IMG/VR virus record: IMGVR_UViG_3300005542_000018
Coordinates: 1-32,700 of that record
From: a virus
Direction: 5' to 3' (one strand)
DNA: 32,700 bases
In this document: positions 21,532 through 31,298 of the stretch, one piece after another
Numbering within the stretch: the stretch's first letter is position 1
Layout: each line of letters begins with the position of its first letter
Translations under genes and position numbers: made by a program
The notes under the pieces: model-generated
What the model was told of the DNA's origin: nothing
Databases searched by the model: none
Seen by the model: the letters and a program-made list of their open reading frames with translations, nothing else

Positions 21532-21887
21532 TGGTCCAGATAGACAACCTCACGGATGCGGCGGACCAGGTTACCACTTTGCAGATGCCGGATGGATCCA
21601 TCGGCACGCTAGAGCTTAATTTCAGAGGGTCCACTTCAAGGTGGAGCTACAATTTCACGCATCCGCAATTCCCGAATGGCGCAGACAACGGGCAAATGCT
21701 CTGCATACACCCGAACATTCTCCGCAACTTCAAGAACATCTTGTCATTCGGGATGTCCTGCGTGAGCGTAGACGGAAACGATCCCGTCAGCATCGAGGCG
21801 TTCGCGAGCGGACAGACCTCGCTTTTCATACTTGATGAAGTTGATGTCGATGCGGTAGAGTCGTCCATTTATGGGATCAACACGTGA
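21531..21887 (+). CDS. Baseplate plug-like protein (Pam3 gp18-like)
   Basis: ATG 21531 shares its A with the upstream TAA. The 118-aa beta-rich protein (DGSIGTLELNFRGSTSRWSY, GQMLCIHPNILRNFKNIL) resembles the small plug or hub-adapter protein next to Dit in myoviruses such as cyanophage Pam3. The assignment is by size, position and pattern. Its stop overlaps the GTG start of the hub gene (GTGA). Confidence 0.55.
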   Translation: MVQIDNLTDAADQVTTLQMPDGSIGTLELNFRGSTSRWSYNFTHPQFPNGADNGQMLCIHPNILRNFKNILSFGMSCVSVDGNDPVSIEAFASGQTSLFILDEVDVDAVESSIYGINT

Positions 21888-22786
21888 AGAACGAGAGAAT
21901 ATTTTGGATGCAGGTGCAGGGGGCCACGCAGACGTGGACCTTCCAGTATCCGCTCACGCTCGAGGTTGAAGTGGAGCGCGGCGCTTGGCAGTCCATCTCT
22001 ACCGGGGAGTTTCGCATATATAACCTCGCCCCATCGACGAGATCGGATATTTACCAGAACTGGCTCGACCAAGGAGAGTTCAGGTCCATTACGCTCAGGG
22101 CCGGGTATCTCTCCTGGATAACGGTCAATGGACCTCCAAATTTCCAGTCGTTGCCATTGATATTTAAGGGCAACATCAAGCAGGCATACAGCAAGCGCGA
22201 AGGATCGAGCTGGGTCACCACCATCTCCGCATGGGACGGCGGCTTCGCCGTGACGCAGGGAGATACTTATGTGCCGTTCCCGGCGGATGCCAAGCTCGAG
22301 GACATCGTCAACGGCTTGATAGACAAGATGCCGAATGTGACTCTCGGCTACCTCGACCCTTTGCTGACGAGCGATAACATAAGGGGCGTTTCCCCGGTAG
22401 GCTCTCCGTGGGACAAGCTGACGCAGATCGCCGCGCAGATATATGCGGACGTTTATATAGACGTGGAGAAAGTCTACTTCGTGGCCAAGGGGCAACCCGT
22501 CCCTGGCCTGACAGGCGGACTCGGCGTCATCTCTTCGGAGCAAGGACTCTTGGACACGCCGATGAAGCAGGGCATTACTGTGTCATTCGAGATGCTCTTT
22601 GAGCCGCGCGTTACGGTGGGGCAGGCGCTTGTCTTGCAGAGTCTTGAGAAGGTCAACAACGGAACGTATACGGTGGTAGGCATAGACCACCGCGGAACGA
22701 TATCGGGAGCCGTGGGCGGAGATATGCGCACCAAGCTGACCTGCTCGCAACCCCAAGGATACCAAGCAAGTGGCGCCATCCAGTAG
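21884..22786 (+). CDS. Baseplate hub protein (gp27-like)
   Basis: GTG 21884 overlaps the previous stop. The 300-aa product is rich in beta strands with motifs of gp27/gpD-type hubs: FQYPLTLEVEVERGAW, TGEFRIYNLAPSTRSDI, ITLRAGY, FKGNIKQAYSKREGSSW, WVTTISAWDGGF, and C-terminal NGTYTVVGIDHRGTI. The hub trimer connects spike to tube. There is no lysozyme or peptidase insertion. The spike gene overlaps its end by 17 bases. Confidence 0.75.
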   Translation: MKNERIFWMQVQGATQTWTFQYPLTLEVEVERGAWQSISTGEFRIYNLAPSTRSDIYQNWLDQGEFRSITLRAGYLSWITVNGPPNFQSLPLIFKGNIKQAYSKREGSSWVTTISAWDGGFAVTQGDTYVPFPADAKLEDIVNGLIDKMPNVTLGYLDPLLTSDNIRGVSPVGSPWDKLTQIAAQIYADVYIDVEKVYFVAKGQPVPGLTGGLGVISSEQGLLDTPMKQGITVSFEMLFEPRVTVGQALVLQSLEKVNNGTYTVVGIDHRGTISGAVGGDMRTKLTCSQPQGYQASGAIQ

Positions 22787-23486
22787 CCCTCCTCTCGTAG
22801 GTTACGGACTTCCTCTTAGGGAGCCGAAGCTCTACGATGTTCTGTTGGCGTGGAAGACGCAGTTGCTAATGAACCTGCATTGCGTCAAGCAGGGTCAGAT
22901 CATGAGCTATTCCTATCCCACGGCTACCGTGCAGATATTGGGGCAGCGCGTGCTTAAGGACGGCACGACTTCGCCATACCCGCAGTTGCAGAATGTCCCG
23001 GTCTTCACCATCCAGGGAGGCGGTTACTCTTTGCAGTTGCCAATCGCGTCCGGGGACCAATGCCTCGTCGTGTTCGCTGACAGGAACATCGACAACTGGT
23101 ATCTCAACGGAAACTCCCAGCCGCCGCTCGACGGTAGGCTTCACGATATGTCAGACGGCTTCGCCTTGGTGGGGATAAACTGGAAGGGATCGACAGCCAT
23201 ACCAGCGCCTTCATCGACGGAGGCAAGGCTTATTTCGCAGGATGGGCTGACAAAGATCGGGATACAGACTGGCAAGATAACGGTCCAGAACGCCGCTGAA
23301 AGCCTACTGACCGGGCTGAGCGACCTGACCACGGCCGTCAAGGACTTGATAACCGTGCTAAACACATTGACCACGACTGGCTCGGCGACGACGCAGACGA
23401 TAAGCGCAGCTACCGTGGCGGCCCTCGTGCCAGTGACGGCCGAGCTGGTAGCGGTGCAAGCGGAGTTCAACGCATTACTTTACTGA
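22770..23486 (+). CDS. Baseplate spike protein (Gp138-N/gpV-like)
   Basis: GTG 22770 overlaps the hub gene. The 238-aa protein has an OB-fold-like N-terminal domain (SYPTATVQILGQRVL, VFTIQGGGYSLQLPIASGDQ, CLVVFADRNIDNWYLNG) matching the Gp138 N-terminal family. Then come short beta-repeat and helical segments (TKIGIQTGKITVQNAAESL). It punctures the outer membrane. No metal-binding HxH tip is evident at the C-terminus, which is helical (ALVPVTAELVAVQAEFNAL). A separate tip protein is not seen. Confidence 0.7.
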   Translation: MAPSSSPPLVGYGLPLREPKLYDVLLAWKTQLLMNLHCVKQGQIMSYSYPTATVQILGQRVLKDGTTSPYPQLQNVPVFTIQGGGYSLQLPIASGDQCLVVFADRNIDNWYLNGNSQPPLDGRLHDMSDGFALVGINWKGSTAIPAPSSTEARLISQDGLTKIGIQTGKITVQNAAESLLTGLSDLTTAVKDLITVLNTLTTTGSATTQTISAATVAALVPVTAELVAVQAEFNALLY

Positions 23487-23854
23487 TGATACTTCGAGCG
23501 ACGACGAAGACGAACGACTGGCTCTTCGGCAAGGGCCTGCAAGACTATTTCTTCAACGAGGCAGCGATCGAGGCGAACATCAGGACCAAGCTGCTCGAGT
23601 GGGTCGGCAATTGTTATTTCAATTTGCTCGCAGGCATAGACTGGCGCAACAGGCTGGATGTCGGCCAACAGCAAGCGCTCGTGGTTGAAATAAAGCAGCT
23701 CGTGCTACAATGCTACGGTGTCATCTCGATCCTGGTTTTTCAAGCGAACTTTATCTCCAAAACGAGGATGGACAATATAACGATGACTCTTCAGACGATC
23801 TATTCTCCTTCTGCTTCCATCGTCGTCAGCACGCCGCAGGTAGGAGTCTCCTGA
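23486..23854 (+). CDS. Baseplate wedge / sheath initiator (gp25-like)
   Basis: ATG 23486 shares a base with the spike stop. The 122-aa product contains NDWLFGKGLQDYFFNEAA and EWVGNCYFNLLAGIDWRNRL. This fits small gp25-like or related wedge proteins encoded between spike and baseplate J in KPP10-like phages. They start sheath assembly. The match is by position and pattern, and the canonical EPR motif of T4 gp25 is not evident, so the family is tentative. Confidence 0.6.
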   Translation: MILRATTKTNDWLFGKGLQDYFFNEAAIEANIRTKLLEWVGNCYFNLLAGIDWRNRLDVGQQQALVVEIKQLVLQCYGVISILVFQANFISKTRMDNITMTLQTIYSPSASIVVSTPQVGVS

Positions 23855-23855
23855 T

Positions 23856-25253
23856 ATGCCGAACCAATTGACCGCCGCAGGTCTTACCGTCGAGTCGGTC
23901 ATCGAGATCGTTGCCGACTTGAGCACTGGCTACGCTTCCATTTACGGCTCCGACATCAACCTCGACTCGAACACGCCGGACGGGCAGAGCATCAACATTT
24001 ATGCGACTGCCTTGGAGGACAACCTCGAACTCTTGGTCTCGGTCTACAACCAGTTCAGCTTGCAGAACGCTTTCGGCATCCAGGTGGACAACTTGGTCGC
24101 GCTCAACGGACTACAGCGCTTGCAGGGAACGAATACCATCACCTATGTGAATGTGACCGTCTCGCAGGCCATCACTTTGCCGGGACAAGATGTTCTCATC
24201 AGCAACCCAAACGGGACCGTCTTCACCGTATCAGACCAGGCCGGCAACCAGTACCAGCTCGAGGTTTCTTATGTCTTCGCAGGAGCAGGCACGGCGACGC
24301 TTGCCTTTGCAGCCGTCAACATCGGCCAGACGCTAGTTACGGCAAACACCATCACGATCATCGTCACTCCTTTGACTGGCACGTCTGCGGTCAACAACCC
24401 TGGAACTTCCATAAGCACGACTTGCACGACGCATGGCACGGCTGTGCTAACAGCGATCGCGACGACCACAAACATGTTCCCTGGGATGATGGTGACAGGA
24501 TCCGGCATTCCCGCCGGGGCGAAGATACTCACAGTAGACTCCTCATCGCAGATAACGCTAACGGCCATCGTCTCTGGGTCCTCCTCCGGCGTTTCCATTG
24601 TTGTCGCTGTACCGCCAACTGTGACAGGGACCAACGAGGAGACCGATGTTCAGCTAAAGATACGCCAAGGCCAAAGCTTCCAGCTCGCATCGACGGGGCC
24701 TGCGGACACGATACGCGCGCAGCTTCTCAACACGCCTGGCATCATCGACGCCTTCGTGCCTGACAACGATACTGGATCGACCGTCAACGGCGTCCCGGCG
24801 CACGGCATCTGGGTCATCGTCAACGTGAGCACGGCGACTCCCGCACAGATAGCGCAGGTTATCTATTCAAAGAAGACGATAGGCTGCGCACAGAAAACGA
24901 CAGCGGGACAAAGCTTTAGCATCACGCGCCCCGCTGGCAACGTGTTCACTGCTTACTGGGACCTGGCATTGACCGAGCAACTCTACATCTCCTTTACGCT
25001 CTTGCCGTTAAATGGGGTCGATACGTTCGACAGGACATCCCTTGCGTCGCAGCTCGCGCAAGCGCTTATCTATAAGCTCAACGAGAGCGCCTTCGTAGGC
25101 CAGGTGGTAACGGCGATGAACACGCTGACGCCTAACGGCTTTTTGACCAGCATCTTCGTTGGGACATCTCCAAGCCCTTCGGCCCAGCAAGTGTCGCCGT
25201 CTGACTATCAGCATTATTTCGTGCTTCAGGCGTCGAACATTGTGATCTCATGA
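23856..25253 (+). CDS. Baseplate J-like wedge protein with inserted beta domain
   Basis: ATG 23856 starts a 465-aa protein with typical gpJ features. NTPDGQSINIYATALEDNLE (39-58), ALNGLQRLQGT (82-92), TVSQAITLPGQDV (101-113), and a split NPG...TGTNEETDVQLKIRQGQS (181-274) are characteristic; ETD and R are core to the family. Between NPG and TGTNEETD sits an extra module, residues ~186-255, with core FPGMMVTGSGIPAGAKILTV. It is related to the insert in the head-tail adaptor. Wedges form the baseplate periphery and trigger contraction. The insert probably protrudes. Confidence 0.75.
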   Translation: MPNQLTAAGLTVESVIEIVADLSTGYASIYGSDINLDSNTPDGQSINIYATALEDNLELLVSVYNQFSLQNAFGIQVDNLVALNGLQRLQGTNTITYVNVTVSQAITLPGQDVLISNPNGTVFTVSDQAGNQYQLEVSYVFAGAGTATLAFAAVNIGQTLVTANTITIIVTPLTGTSAVNNPGTSISTTCTTHGTAVLTAIATTTNMFPGMMVTGSGIPAGAKILTVDSSSQITLTAIVSGSSSGVSIVVAVPPTVTGTNEETDVQLKIRQGQSFQLASTGPADTIRAQLLNTPGIIDAFVPDNDTGSTVNGVPAHGIWVIVNVSTATPAQIAQVIYSKKTIGCAQKTTAGQSFSITRPAGNVFTAYWDLALTEQLYISFTLLPLNGVDTFDRTSLASQLAQALIYKLNESAFVGQVVTAMNTLTPNGFLTSIFVGTSPSPSAQQVSPSDYQHYFVLQASNIVIS

Positions 25254-25885
25254 CAAATGCAGAATTAGTCGCCACATACGTCGCGCTGCTCATCATCGAG
25301 TATAGCGACCCAAATAACCAGCCAAACGCGCTGGCCACGATCGCGCTGCTCGCCAATGAGGCCATTGCCAACCAGGTGGTAGGCCAGGTCGGCTCCGGCT
25401 TCGCGCTCACCAACATTTACGGACAGTCTGTTGCGCAGGGCGTGCAACTCAATATTCTCGGGCAATTCGTAGGAGCTCAGCGCGATCTGCCAGGATATCC
25501 TCCAACACCATTCACTTTCTTCGGCTTTGAAGATACGCAGGTTCCGTACAACCCGGCCATCGGCGGCTTTGGAAATACGACCGTCGGCATCCCGACGGAC
25601 TACTTCGAGGACACCAGAAACGCCAACTCCGGGACTTATGTACAAAGCGACGCTCAGATGATACAGTTGATCGAGTTCCTGGCGGCCGTCAACAACGCCT
25701 ATCTCTCCGTCGAGAACGTGGACAACATACTCTTCGAGTTCTTCGGCACTTTCGTGACCGTGACTGAAAGCGCTACCATGCAGATAACTTATGCCGACAG
25801 CCCTTCAGACACTGGGACGCTCTACAGCATCGTGAAGTATTTCAACGCTTTCCCTCATCCGGCGGGCGTTCAGGTGATAGACTAG
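25250..25885 (+). CDS. Baseplate protein (DUF2612 / Mu gp48-like)
   Basis: ATG 25250 overlaps the J stop. The 211-aa protein has a helical N-terminus (LIIEYSDPNNQPNALATI), GVQLNILGQFVGAQRDL, then a beta and helical C-terminus (ENVDNILFEFFGTFVTV, YFNAFPHPAGVQVI). This matches the DUF2612 family that follows baseplate J and precedes fibre genes. It likely connects wedge and fibres. No anomalies noticed. Confidence 0.7.
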   Translation: MTNAELVATYVALLIIEYSDPNNQPNALATIALLANEAIANQVVGQVGSGFALTNIYGQSVAQGVQLNILGQFVGAQRDLPGYPPTPFTFFGFEDTQVPYNPAIGGFGNTTVGIPTDYFEDTRNANSGTYVQSDAQMIQLIEFLAAVNNAYLSVENVDNILFEFFGTFVTVTESATMQITYADSPSDTGTLYSIVKYFNAFPHPAGVQVID

Positions 25886-25894
25886 GAGAAGAAA

Positions 25895-27028
25895 ATGGCA
25901 AAGCTCTCAAGAGTCACGAACACAATCTTCGCAAGCACCGCTCCGTCGAATACGATGGAGCAGTTCGGCTCTTTCGTGCAGACTGGCATACCGAACTATA
26001 CCAACGACCCAAGCATCATCCAGGGACTCTCGGCATGGGTCGACGGATGGACAGTCGCCATCAACTCCGGCAACAAAGCGCCTTATGTGCAGGACATGAA
26101 CGCAGTGCTCTTCGTCCTTTCTTACCAGCTCTCTTATCTCTTCCAAGAGGGCATACCGGAATGGGACTCGGGTACGACGTATTACAGGAACTCTGTCGTG
26201 CAGGACAACGCCGGGAACGGCCAATGGTTCGTCTCGCTTCAGGACAGCAACATCGGCAATACGCCGCCAGTTGGAGCATCCAACGCTTTCTGGGCATGGG
26301 TCAACCCGCCAGTGGCTACAGTCGTAGTCGGCAATTCTCTTAAGTCAGGTTTGTCAGTCTCGCCAAACTCAGGCGCGCCATTGACGAAGACTACGGTGAC
26401 GGCCTCGCTCTTGTCGGTGCAAGGCGTGACGCTTTCAAGCATCAACCAGACTGCGGATATCACGGTCATGGGCGCTGGCGGGCTGGATACTGGCAACCCC
26501 ACCAACAGCACATGGTACGCCATCCATATCATCACCAACAACCTAGGCACCAGCACTTCGATCATTTATTCATTGTCGCCAAGCGCGCCGACGCTTCCTG
26601 GTGGCTTTACAAAGTTCAGGCGCGTGGGATGGACCTATCGAAACAGTTCAGGAAATTTCCGACAATTCTTGCAAATTGGAAATTGGATCAATTGGATAGA
26701 TGCGGCCGCAGTAACTCAGCTCCTGCCTCCAAGCGCAGCGGCAACTGGCACATTAACATGGACCGTCGGCGCTCCGCCTACCTGCCAACTGGCCGAGTTC
26801 GACTTCGTTCCAAATTCCGGCGCATCGGCATCATTATTTGTGCGTGTCACAGGAACTTCTATGCCGTATCGACAAATTCTCTTTGTTCCTGGTTCGGCGC
26901 TTTTAAACGATAACTCTCCTATCGTGGCGATGAATGCGGGTCAACAGTTTGACTGGCAAATGGGAGGAGGCGAGTTTTCCATTAACACCGTCACAGTAAA
27001 CTTGGCGGCCTATTATGATCCTATCTAA
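25895..27028 (+). CDS. Tail fibre adaptor/receptor protein
   Basis: AGGAGAAG precedes ATG 25895. The 377-aa product begins with a domain typical of tail-fibre N-termini in this phage type: [72 protein letters not shown]. The rest is beta-rich with Thr/Ser/Asn bias and a C-terminal domain. There is no signal peptide, unlike the next fibre. It probably attaches to the DUF2612 protein. Receptor specificity cannot be read from sequence. Confidence 0.7.
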   Translation: MAKLSRVTNTIFASTAPSNTMEQFGSFVQTGIPNYTNDPSIIQGLSAWVDGWTVAINSGNKAPYVQDMNAVLFVLSYQLSYLFQEGIPEWDSGTTYYRNSVVQDNAGNGQWFVSLQDSNIGNTPPVGASNAFWAWVNPPVATVVVGNSLKSGLSVSPNSGAPLTKTTVTASLLSVQGVTLSSINQTADITVMGAGGLDTGNPTNSTWYAIHIITNNLGTSTSIIYSLSPSAPTLPGGFTKFRRVGWTYRNSSGNFRQFLQIGNWINWIDAAAVTQLLPPSAAATGTLTWTVGAPPTCQLAEFDFVPNSGASASLFVRVTGTSMPYRQILFVPGSALLNDNSPIVAMNAGQQFDWQMGGGEFSINTVTVNLAAYYDPI

Positions 27029-27041
27029 CAGGGGGATGGCC

Positions 27042-29753
27042 ATGCGATCGCTCATAGTCTCTGCTTTGCTTCTTTTCGCGCGTCCTTCATTTTCTCAATT
27101 CTGTCCGGGGTGCGTTCAGAATACGGCCGTACCGCAGAACGCGCAGATCAATATAGGCACAGCTACCATCCGCGGCTCGCTCACGGTAAGCACTGGGACA
27201 TTCACCTACTTCTATACGAGCAACCTGACGGCGACGAGCTTCTCTGGCGTCGGCACGAACATCACCTTGCTCAATGCCGCGAACTTAGGCTCGGGAACAG
27301 TGCCCAGCGCGCGCGTCTCCGGCTCCTACTCCGGGATCACTGGCGTCGGCACGTTAACGGCTGGTTCATGGCAAGGCACGCCGATAGGAACACAGTACGG
27401 CGGCACGGGCCAAAACTTCGTCAACATCTCCTCTGGCAGCATTATCTATTTCTCAAATTTGGGGCAGATGGCCACGCTGCTCGGAGGAACGCCTGAAGCG
27501 CTACTGCAAACAAACGGCTATGCGCCGCCTGTGTGGACCTCTTCACCATCGGTCAGCGGCGTCAATATCTATGGGTTGAACCTGGCGAACCTTTCACCTG
27601 GGACATTGCCGACTTCCGTCATCGTCTCGACGCCTTCGATACCTTACATCCTCGGCTCTCAGGTGATCGGCAACATCAGCGGGGCGGCCGGATCGTACAC
27701 TGGGCCTATATTGTTGTCTCAGCTTTCAACAGGCACATTGTCGAACCAGGTAGTCGCATCCTCAATAACAGTGACAGGCGTGACACCAAGGAGCTATGGC
27801 GCTTCTTCTTCTTATGTGCAATTCACAGTTGGAGCCGATGGCAGGCTCACAGCCGCAGCCGATGGAGCGATAGCGCTTGCGCCTTCGCAGTTGACATCCG
27901 GCACGCTTCCAAGCGGAGTGCTTGTCCCTGCGGCAAACATACAAAGCGGCATCCTTGGAAGTTCGGTCATCGCATCCAGCGTGGCCGCATCCGGCATATT
28001 GCCGAGCACTTACGGCGACTCAACGCACTCGCCGCAATGCACATACCGCGCAGACGGAAGAGCGACGGTATGCTCCAACGTCACGATAAGCGGGGTGGCT
28101 CCCGGAGGCTCGGCCGGAGGTTCTCTGGCAGGCAGTTATCCAAACCCGACCATAGCGCCTACTGGCGTCAGTTCGGGGACATATGGCGGCGCTACCCAGG
28201 CAGTTGTCGTCACTGTCGGTTCTGATGGTCGCGTCAACAGCATATCGACCACCACCATTACTGGCGGAGCAGCGACTCTACCGGGCGGTGTCAGCGGGAC
28301 CATCCAGTACAACGGTGCTGGGGCTTTTGTGGGATCGAGCAACCTGACTTGGGACAACATCAACTCTAATTTAAAAGTGACTGGACAGGTCTATATCGGC
28401 GGCACGCCGTCAGTTGCGGCGACGCCTTTATATGTCCAGTCGGAGAACAACCCGTCAACCTATATCCTAAATATCTCGAGCCAGGACGCCACGACGGTCA
28501 TCTTCGGCGTCTTTGGAAATGGCAACGTAGTCTCAACGGGGACGGTCACTGCGACCAAGTATTTCGGCGATGGTTCAAACCTGACTGGCTTGCCATCGAC
28601 GCCTCCTGGCGGCTCACCAGGCGCTGTTCAGTTTAGCAATGGGAGCACGTTTGGAGGAGACGCAACAAACTTCTTCTGGAACTCGACAAGCCGGCTCCTA
28701 GGCATAAGGACAAATGCGCCGATGGCTCCTTTGGACATTAGGGGATCGAGCACAACCTATTCGCTGTTGGTCAGCACTTCCAGCATAAGCGAGCAGTACA
28801 ACCTGGTGGTGAGCAGCCCAACCGGGAATGTCGGCATATCCACTGGTACCCCGCAATATACGCTTGATGTCAATGGCGACATCAACACCTATACCGAGTA
28901 CAGGGTGAGCGGCGCGCAGATAGGTTTCAGCAACCTCGCCGGGACCATAGCGAACGGTCAAGTGTCTGGTTCCTACACTGGCATCACAGGCGTGGGAACT
29001 TTGACCGCAGGCACGTGGAATGCCACGACGATAAGCGCAGCTCATGGCGGAACTGGCGACACGACGCTCACGGCGCATGGGACTATGATAGGAGAAGGGA
29101 CAAGTCCTGTCCTTACGCTTCCGGCTATGGGAACTCTTGGCCTCGTGATGGGCAACGGCACGAGCGTCGATCCATCAACGACAACGCTCACCGCTGGCTC
29201 CAACATCACGATAACGAATACGCTTGGCGTGCTGACAATATCCGGTACTGGCGGGTCTCCTGGAGGCTCGACAAATAATGTTCAGTACAATAACGGTACG
29301 ACGTTCGCAGGAGACAACGGCCTCAATTATAACCCTACAGGGTTGTCTAGTGCTCATCCAGCATTTAGCGTCGGAACGACTGCGGTCAATTCGGCTGTCG
29401 TGTCAGTCCACAGCGTTTTGTCAGGCGGATACGACATCTGGGCCGATGCTGGAAATGGTTTGTCGGCTGGCATCGTCATACAACGCGGTCCAAACGATGG
29501 TGGTGGGACAACTCTGCAATGGCGAGACAATGGCAGCACCGTGATATGGGACTTCGGCATGGCGGTAGGAGCCAACGACTTCACCTTCAAGAACGGCGCA
29601 ACTACCTTCATGACTGTCGTAAATGCCAGTAGCGATATCCAGTTCAACCAGATAACGACAGGCCATGCACTGTGCGAGGACGCAAGTCACAACCTAGGTC
29701 ACTGTACGACTCAACCGGACGCTGGCGGGGCGTGCACATGCACCGCCAACTAG
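27042..29753 (+). CDS. Large modular fibre protein with signal peptide, 903 aa
   Basis: Possible starts are 27015, 27036 and 27042; ATG 27042 has the best spacing from AGGGGG (27030-27035). The N-terminus is a Sec signal ([18 protein letters not shown], mature QFCPGC). The body is repeated beta modules. [19 protein letters not shown] occurs near 27316 and [19 protein letters not shown] near 28962. Q-[YF]-[NS]-N-G-x-[TG]-F-x-G occurs near 28300, 28630 and 29280. [16 protein letters not shown] follows one repeat, a trimeric-fibre type motif. The C-terminus has four Cys ([16 protein letters not shown]). The first fibre-like gene at 17977 shares modules. An exported fibre is unexpected; host display or receptor masking is possible. 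Confidence 0.7.
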   Translation: MRSLIVSALLLFARPSFSQFCPGCVQNTAVPQNAQINIGTATIRGSLTVSTGTFTYFYTSNLTATSFSGVGTNITLLNAANLGSGTVPSARVSGSYSGITGVGTLTAGSWQGTPIGTQYGGTGQNFVNISSGSIIYFSNLGQMATLLGGTPEALLQTNGYAPPVWTSSPSVSGVNIYGLNLANLSPGTLPTSVIVSTPSIPYILGSQVIGNISGAAGSYTGPILLSQLSTGTLSNQVVASSITVTGVTPRSYGASSSYVQFTVGADGRLTAAADGAIALAPSQLTSGTLPSGVLVPAANIQSGILGSSVIASSVAASGILPSTYGDSTHSPQCTYRADGRATVCSNVTISGVAPGGSAGGSLAGSYPNPTIAPTGVSSGTYGGATQAVVVTVGSDGRVNSISTTTITGGAATLPGGVSGTIQYNGAGAFVGSSNLTWDNINSNLKVTGQVYIGGTPSVAATPLYVQSENNPSTYILNISSQDATTVIFGVFGNGNVVSTGTVTATKYFGDGSNLTGLPSTPPGGSPGAVQFSNGSTFGGDATNFFWNSTSRLLGIRTNAPMAPLDIRGSSTTYSLLVSTSSISEQYNLVVSSPTGNVGISTGTPQYTLDVNGDINTYTEYRVSGAQIGFSNLAGTIANGQVSGSYTGITGVGTLTAGTWNATTISAAHGGTGDTTLTAHGTMIGEGTSPVLTLPAMGTLGLVMGNGTSVDPSTTTLTAGSNITITNTLGVLTISGTGGSPGGSTNNVQYNNGTTFAGDNGLNYNPTGLSSAHPAFSVGTTAVNSAVVSVHSVLSGGYDIWADAGNGLSAGIVIQRGPNDGGGTTLQWRDNGSTVIWDFGMAVGANDFTFKNGATTFMTVVNASSDIQFNQITTGHALCEDASHNLGHCTTQPDAGGACTCTAN

Positions 29754-29760
29754 GAGGCAT

Positions 29761-30459
29761 ATGCCCCAGAAAATAGACATCATTAATGCGAGCACCGTAC
29801 TTAAAGACTCGCAGATAGAACTCATCATGGCCGCTTTGCAGACGCAGGTATCTCGCGACTTCTCTGCGGCCTGGGGTTTGGATGCAGACCTTAAGTTTGT
29901 GCCAACAGGAACAGCGCCGGATGCTATGGATCCAGAGGCATGGCAGCTTGTCGTCCTGGATAACTCCGACCAGGCCGGCGCGCTCGGGTATCACGACTTC
30001 ACATCGCAGGGTCTACCCATCGGCAAGGTATTTGCCGGGACCGACATTCAATACGGGAACTCCTGGATGGTAACCATCAGCCACGAGCTGCTCGAGATGC
30101 TGGCCGACCCGGAGATCAACCTCTGCGCGATGGTGGACGGCAAGCTTTACGCCTACGAGGCATGCGATGCGGTCGAGGACGATGCGCTGGCTTATCGCGT
30201 CGACAATGTCCTGCTCTCTGACTTCGTGTGGCCTTCATGGTTTGCGCCTACCGCAAAAGGGCCATACGACCAGGCCGGGCATGTGTCAAAGCCGCTAGAG
30301 CTTGCACCGGGGGGTTACATCTCCGTCATGAATGTTTATGGTTTTGGATGGAAGCAGGTCAATGGGGACCCGTCCATGCAGACGGTAAGGGCACCCGTAG
30401 GAAGCCGGCGCGAGAGAAGGACGGCGCCGAGAGAGTTGTTCAGGAGGAGCACGAGATGA
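29761..30459 (+). CDS. Putative metallopeptidase-like protein with HELLE motif
   Basis: AGGAGG lies at 29752-29757, close to ATG 29761. The 232-aa protein contains SHELLEMLADPEIN; H108, E109 and E112 form an HExxE-type motif. Further conserved-looking acidic residues follow (YEACDAVEDD, 132-141) and LSDFVWPSWFAP (152-163). Similar proteins occur in phages and bacteria and look like degenerate zincins. A peptidase role is inferred, not shown. The C-terminus is very basic (RRERRTAPRELFRRSTR). It lacks a signal peptide. It lies between the fibre and an outer-membrane-like gene. Possible roles are fibre processing or host wall or surface cleavage. Confidence 0.5.
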   Translation: MPQKIDIINASTVLKDSQIELIMAALQTQVSRDFSAAWGLDADLKFVPTGTAPDAMDPEAWQLVVLDNSDQAGALGYHDFTSQGLPIGKVFAGTDIQYGNSWMVTISHELLEMLADPEINLCAMVDGKLYAYEACDAVEDDALAYRVDNVLLSDFVWPSWFAPTAKGPYDQAGHVSKPLELAPGGYISVMNVYGFGWKQVNGDPSMQTVRAPVGSRRERRTAPRELFRRSTR

Positions 30460-31016
30460 AAAGTATTCTGTTGGCCGCAGCCTTGCTGGTGTCGTTTCAG
30501 ACAGCCGGGATGTCGTCGTCCTACGTCTATGTGCCGTTTACAAAGACAGCGACTTATCCCAACGGCGCACCGCTCCCTGTGAGCACTGGGCTGTTGTACG
30601 ACTCGCAGTTCACGAACACTGTCAGCTTCACCAACGTGGCGGCCGTATACCATCCGGCTGTAGCAGGCTCGTTCGTAGACTCCTTGTTTCCAGTCATCGC
30701 GCCTTACGTGCCAGCGGAGTCATGGTCGTTGAACCTCGGCGGGGGCGGAAGCAGCGGCAATTATTTGGGCGGCATCGGCTTCTCGGTGAACCTGCTCGAT
30801 ACAGTGAGACAAGAGTTGTCGGTTGGTCTCAAAGCCATAAACAGCCCTGCAACGCAGGCCATCGCGGCCATCGTAGCGCCGTCGAGCACTGGCAATGTGA
30901 TGCTTACATTCGGCCCGCAGTGGACAGCGCCCTTTGTGAAGAGCGGGGCCTTCCAGCCGTTGAACCAGTTGCGCGTGACCAACCATTGGTTCGCCGGCGT
31001 AGGTTACACCTTCTAA
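30456..31016 (+). CDS. Small outer-membrane beta-barrel-like protein
   Basis: AGGAGG (30442-30447) precedes ATG 30456, which overlaps the previous stop. The 186-aa product has a signal peptide (MKSILLAAALLVSFQTAG) and amphipathic beta strands (WSLNLGGGG, YLGGIGFSVNLL, QELSVGLKAI, NVMLTFGPQWT). It ends HWFAGVGYTF with a terminal Phe, the C-terminal signature recognised by the BAM machinery. It could be a Lom-like moron or a surface protein that blocks superinfection. No family is certain. Location after the tail fibres matches lambda lom. Confidence 0.55.
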   Translation: MKSILLAAALLVSFQTAGMSSSYVYVPFTKTATYPNGAPLPVSTGLLYDSQFTNTVSFTNVAAVYHPAVAGSFVDSLFPVIAPYVPAESWSLNLGGGGSSGNYLGGIGFSVNLLDTVRQELSVGLKAINSPATQAIAAIVAPSSTGNVMLTFGPQWTAPFVKSGAFQPLNQLRVTNHWFAGVGYTF

Positions 31017-31297
31017 TGAACTTCGACCCCTCACAGGAGTCGGAAGTCCAAGGGCTGCATACGGCGCTCGGCGCGCTCTTCGTTCTGTTGCCGATAGCCT
31101 TGGGAATGAAGCACCCGCATCTGTTCTACGGAAGCCCGAGGATCATAGGCTCTCTCTTGGGAGTAGTGTTTGCTGGCCTTAAGGAGTTCATCTGGGATCA
31201 AGAGATGGAGTCGCCTGCGGTGCGCGGTAGCAACTTGCGCGACTTCTCGTTCTACATCGTCGGCATCACAGCCGCCAACATCGTATTGTGGCTGTGA
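31016..31297 (+). CDS. Three-helix membrane protein, holin candidate
   Basis: ATG 31016 shares its A with the upstream TAA; the longer frame from 30722 overlaps the barrel gene out of frame and is rejected. The 93-aa product has hydrophobic helices near 15-33 (ALGALFVLLPIALGM), 41-57 (RIIGSLLGVVFAGLKEF) and 76-93 (FYIVGITAANIVLWL). A conserved-looking GLKEFIWDQEMES loop lies between. Three helices, small size and closeness to the endolysin candidate suggest a holin. Other small phage membrane proteins share the KEF...D motif, so this is tentative. Confidence 0.55.
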   Translation: MNFDPSQESEVQGLHTALGALFVLLPIALGMKHPHLFYGSPRIIGSLLGVVFAGLKEFIWDQEMESPAVRGSNLRDFSFYIVGITAANIVLWL

Positions 31298-31298
31298 G

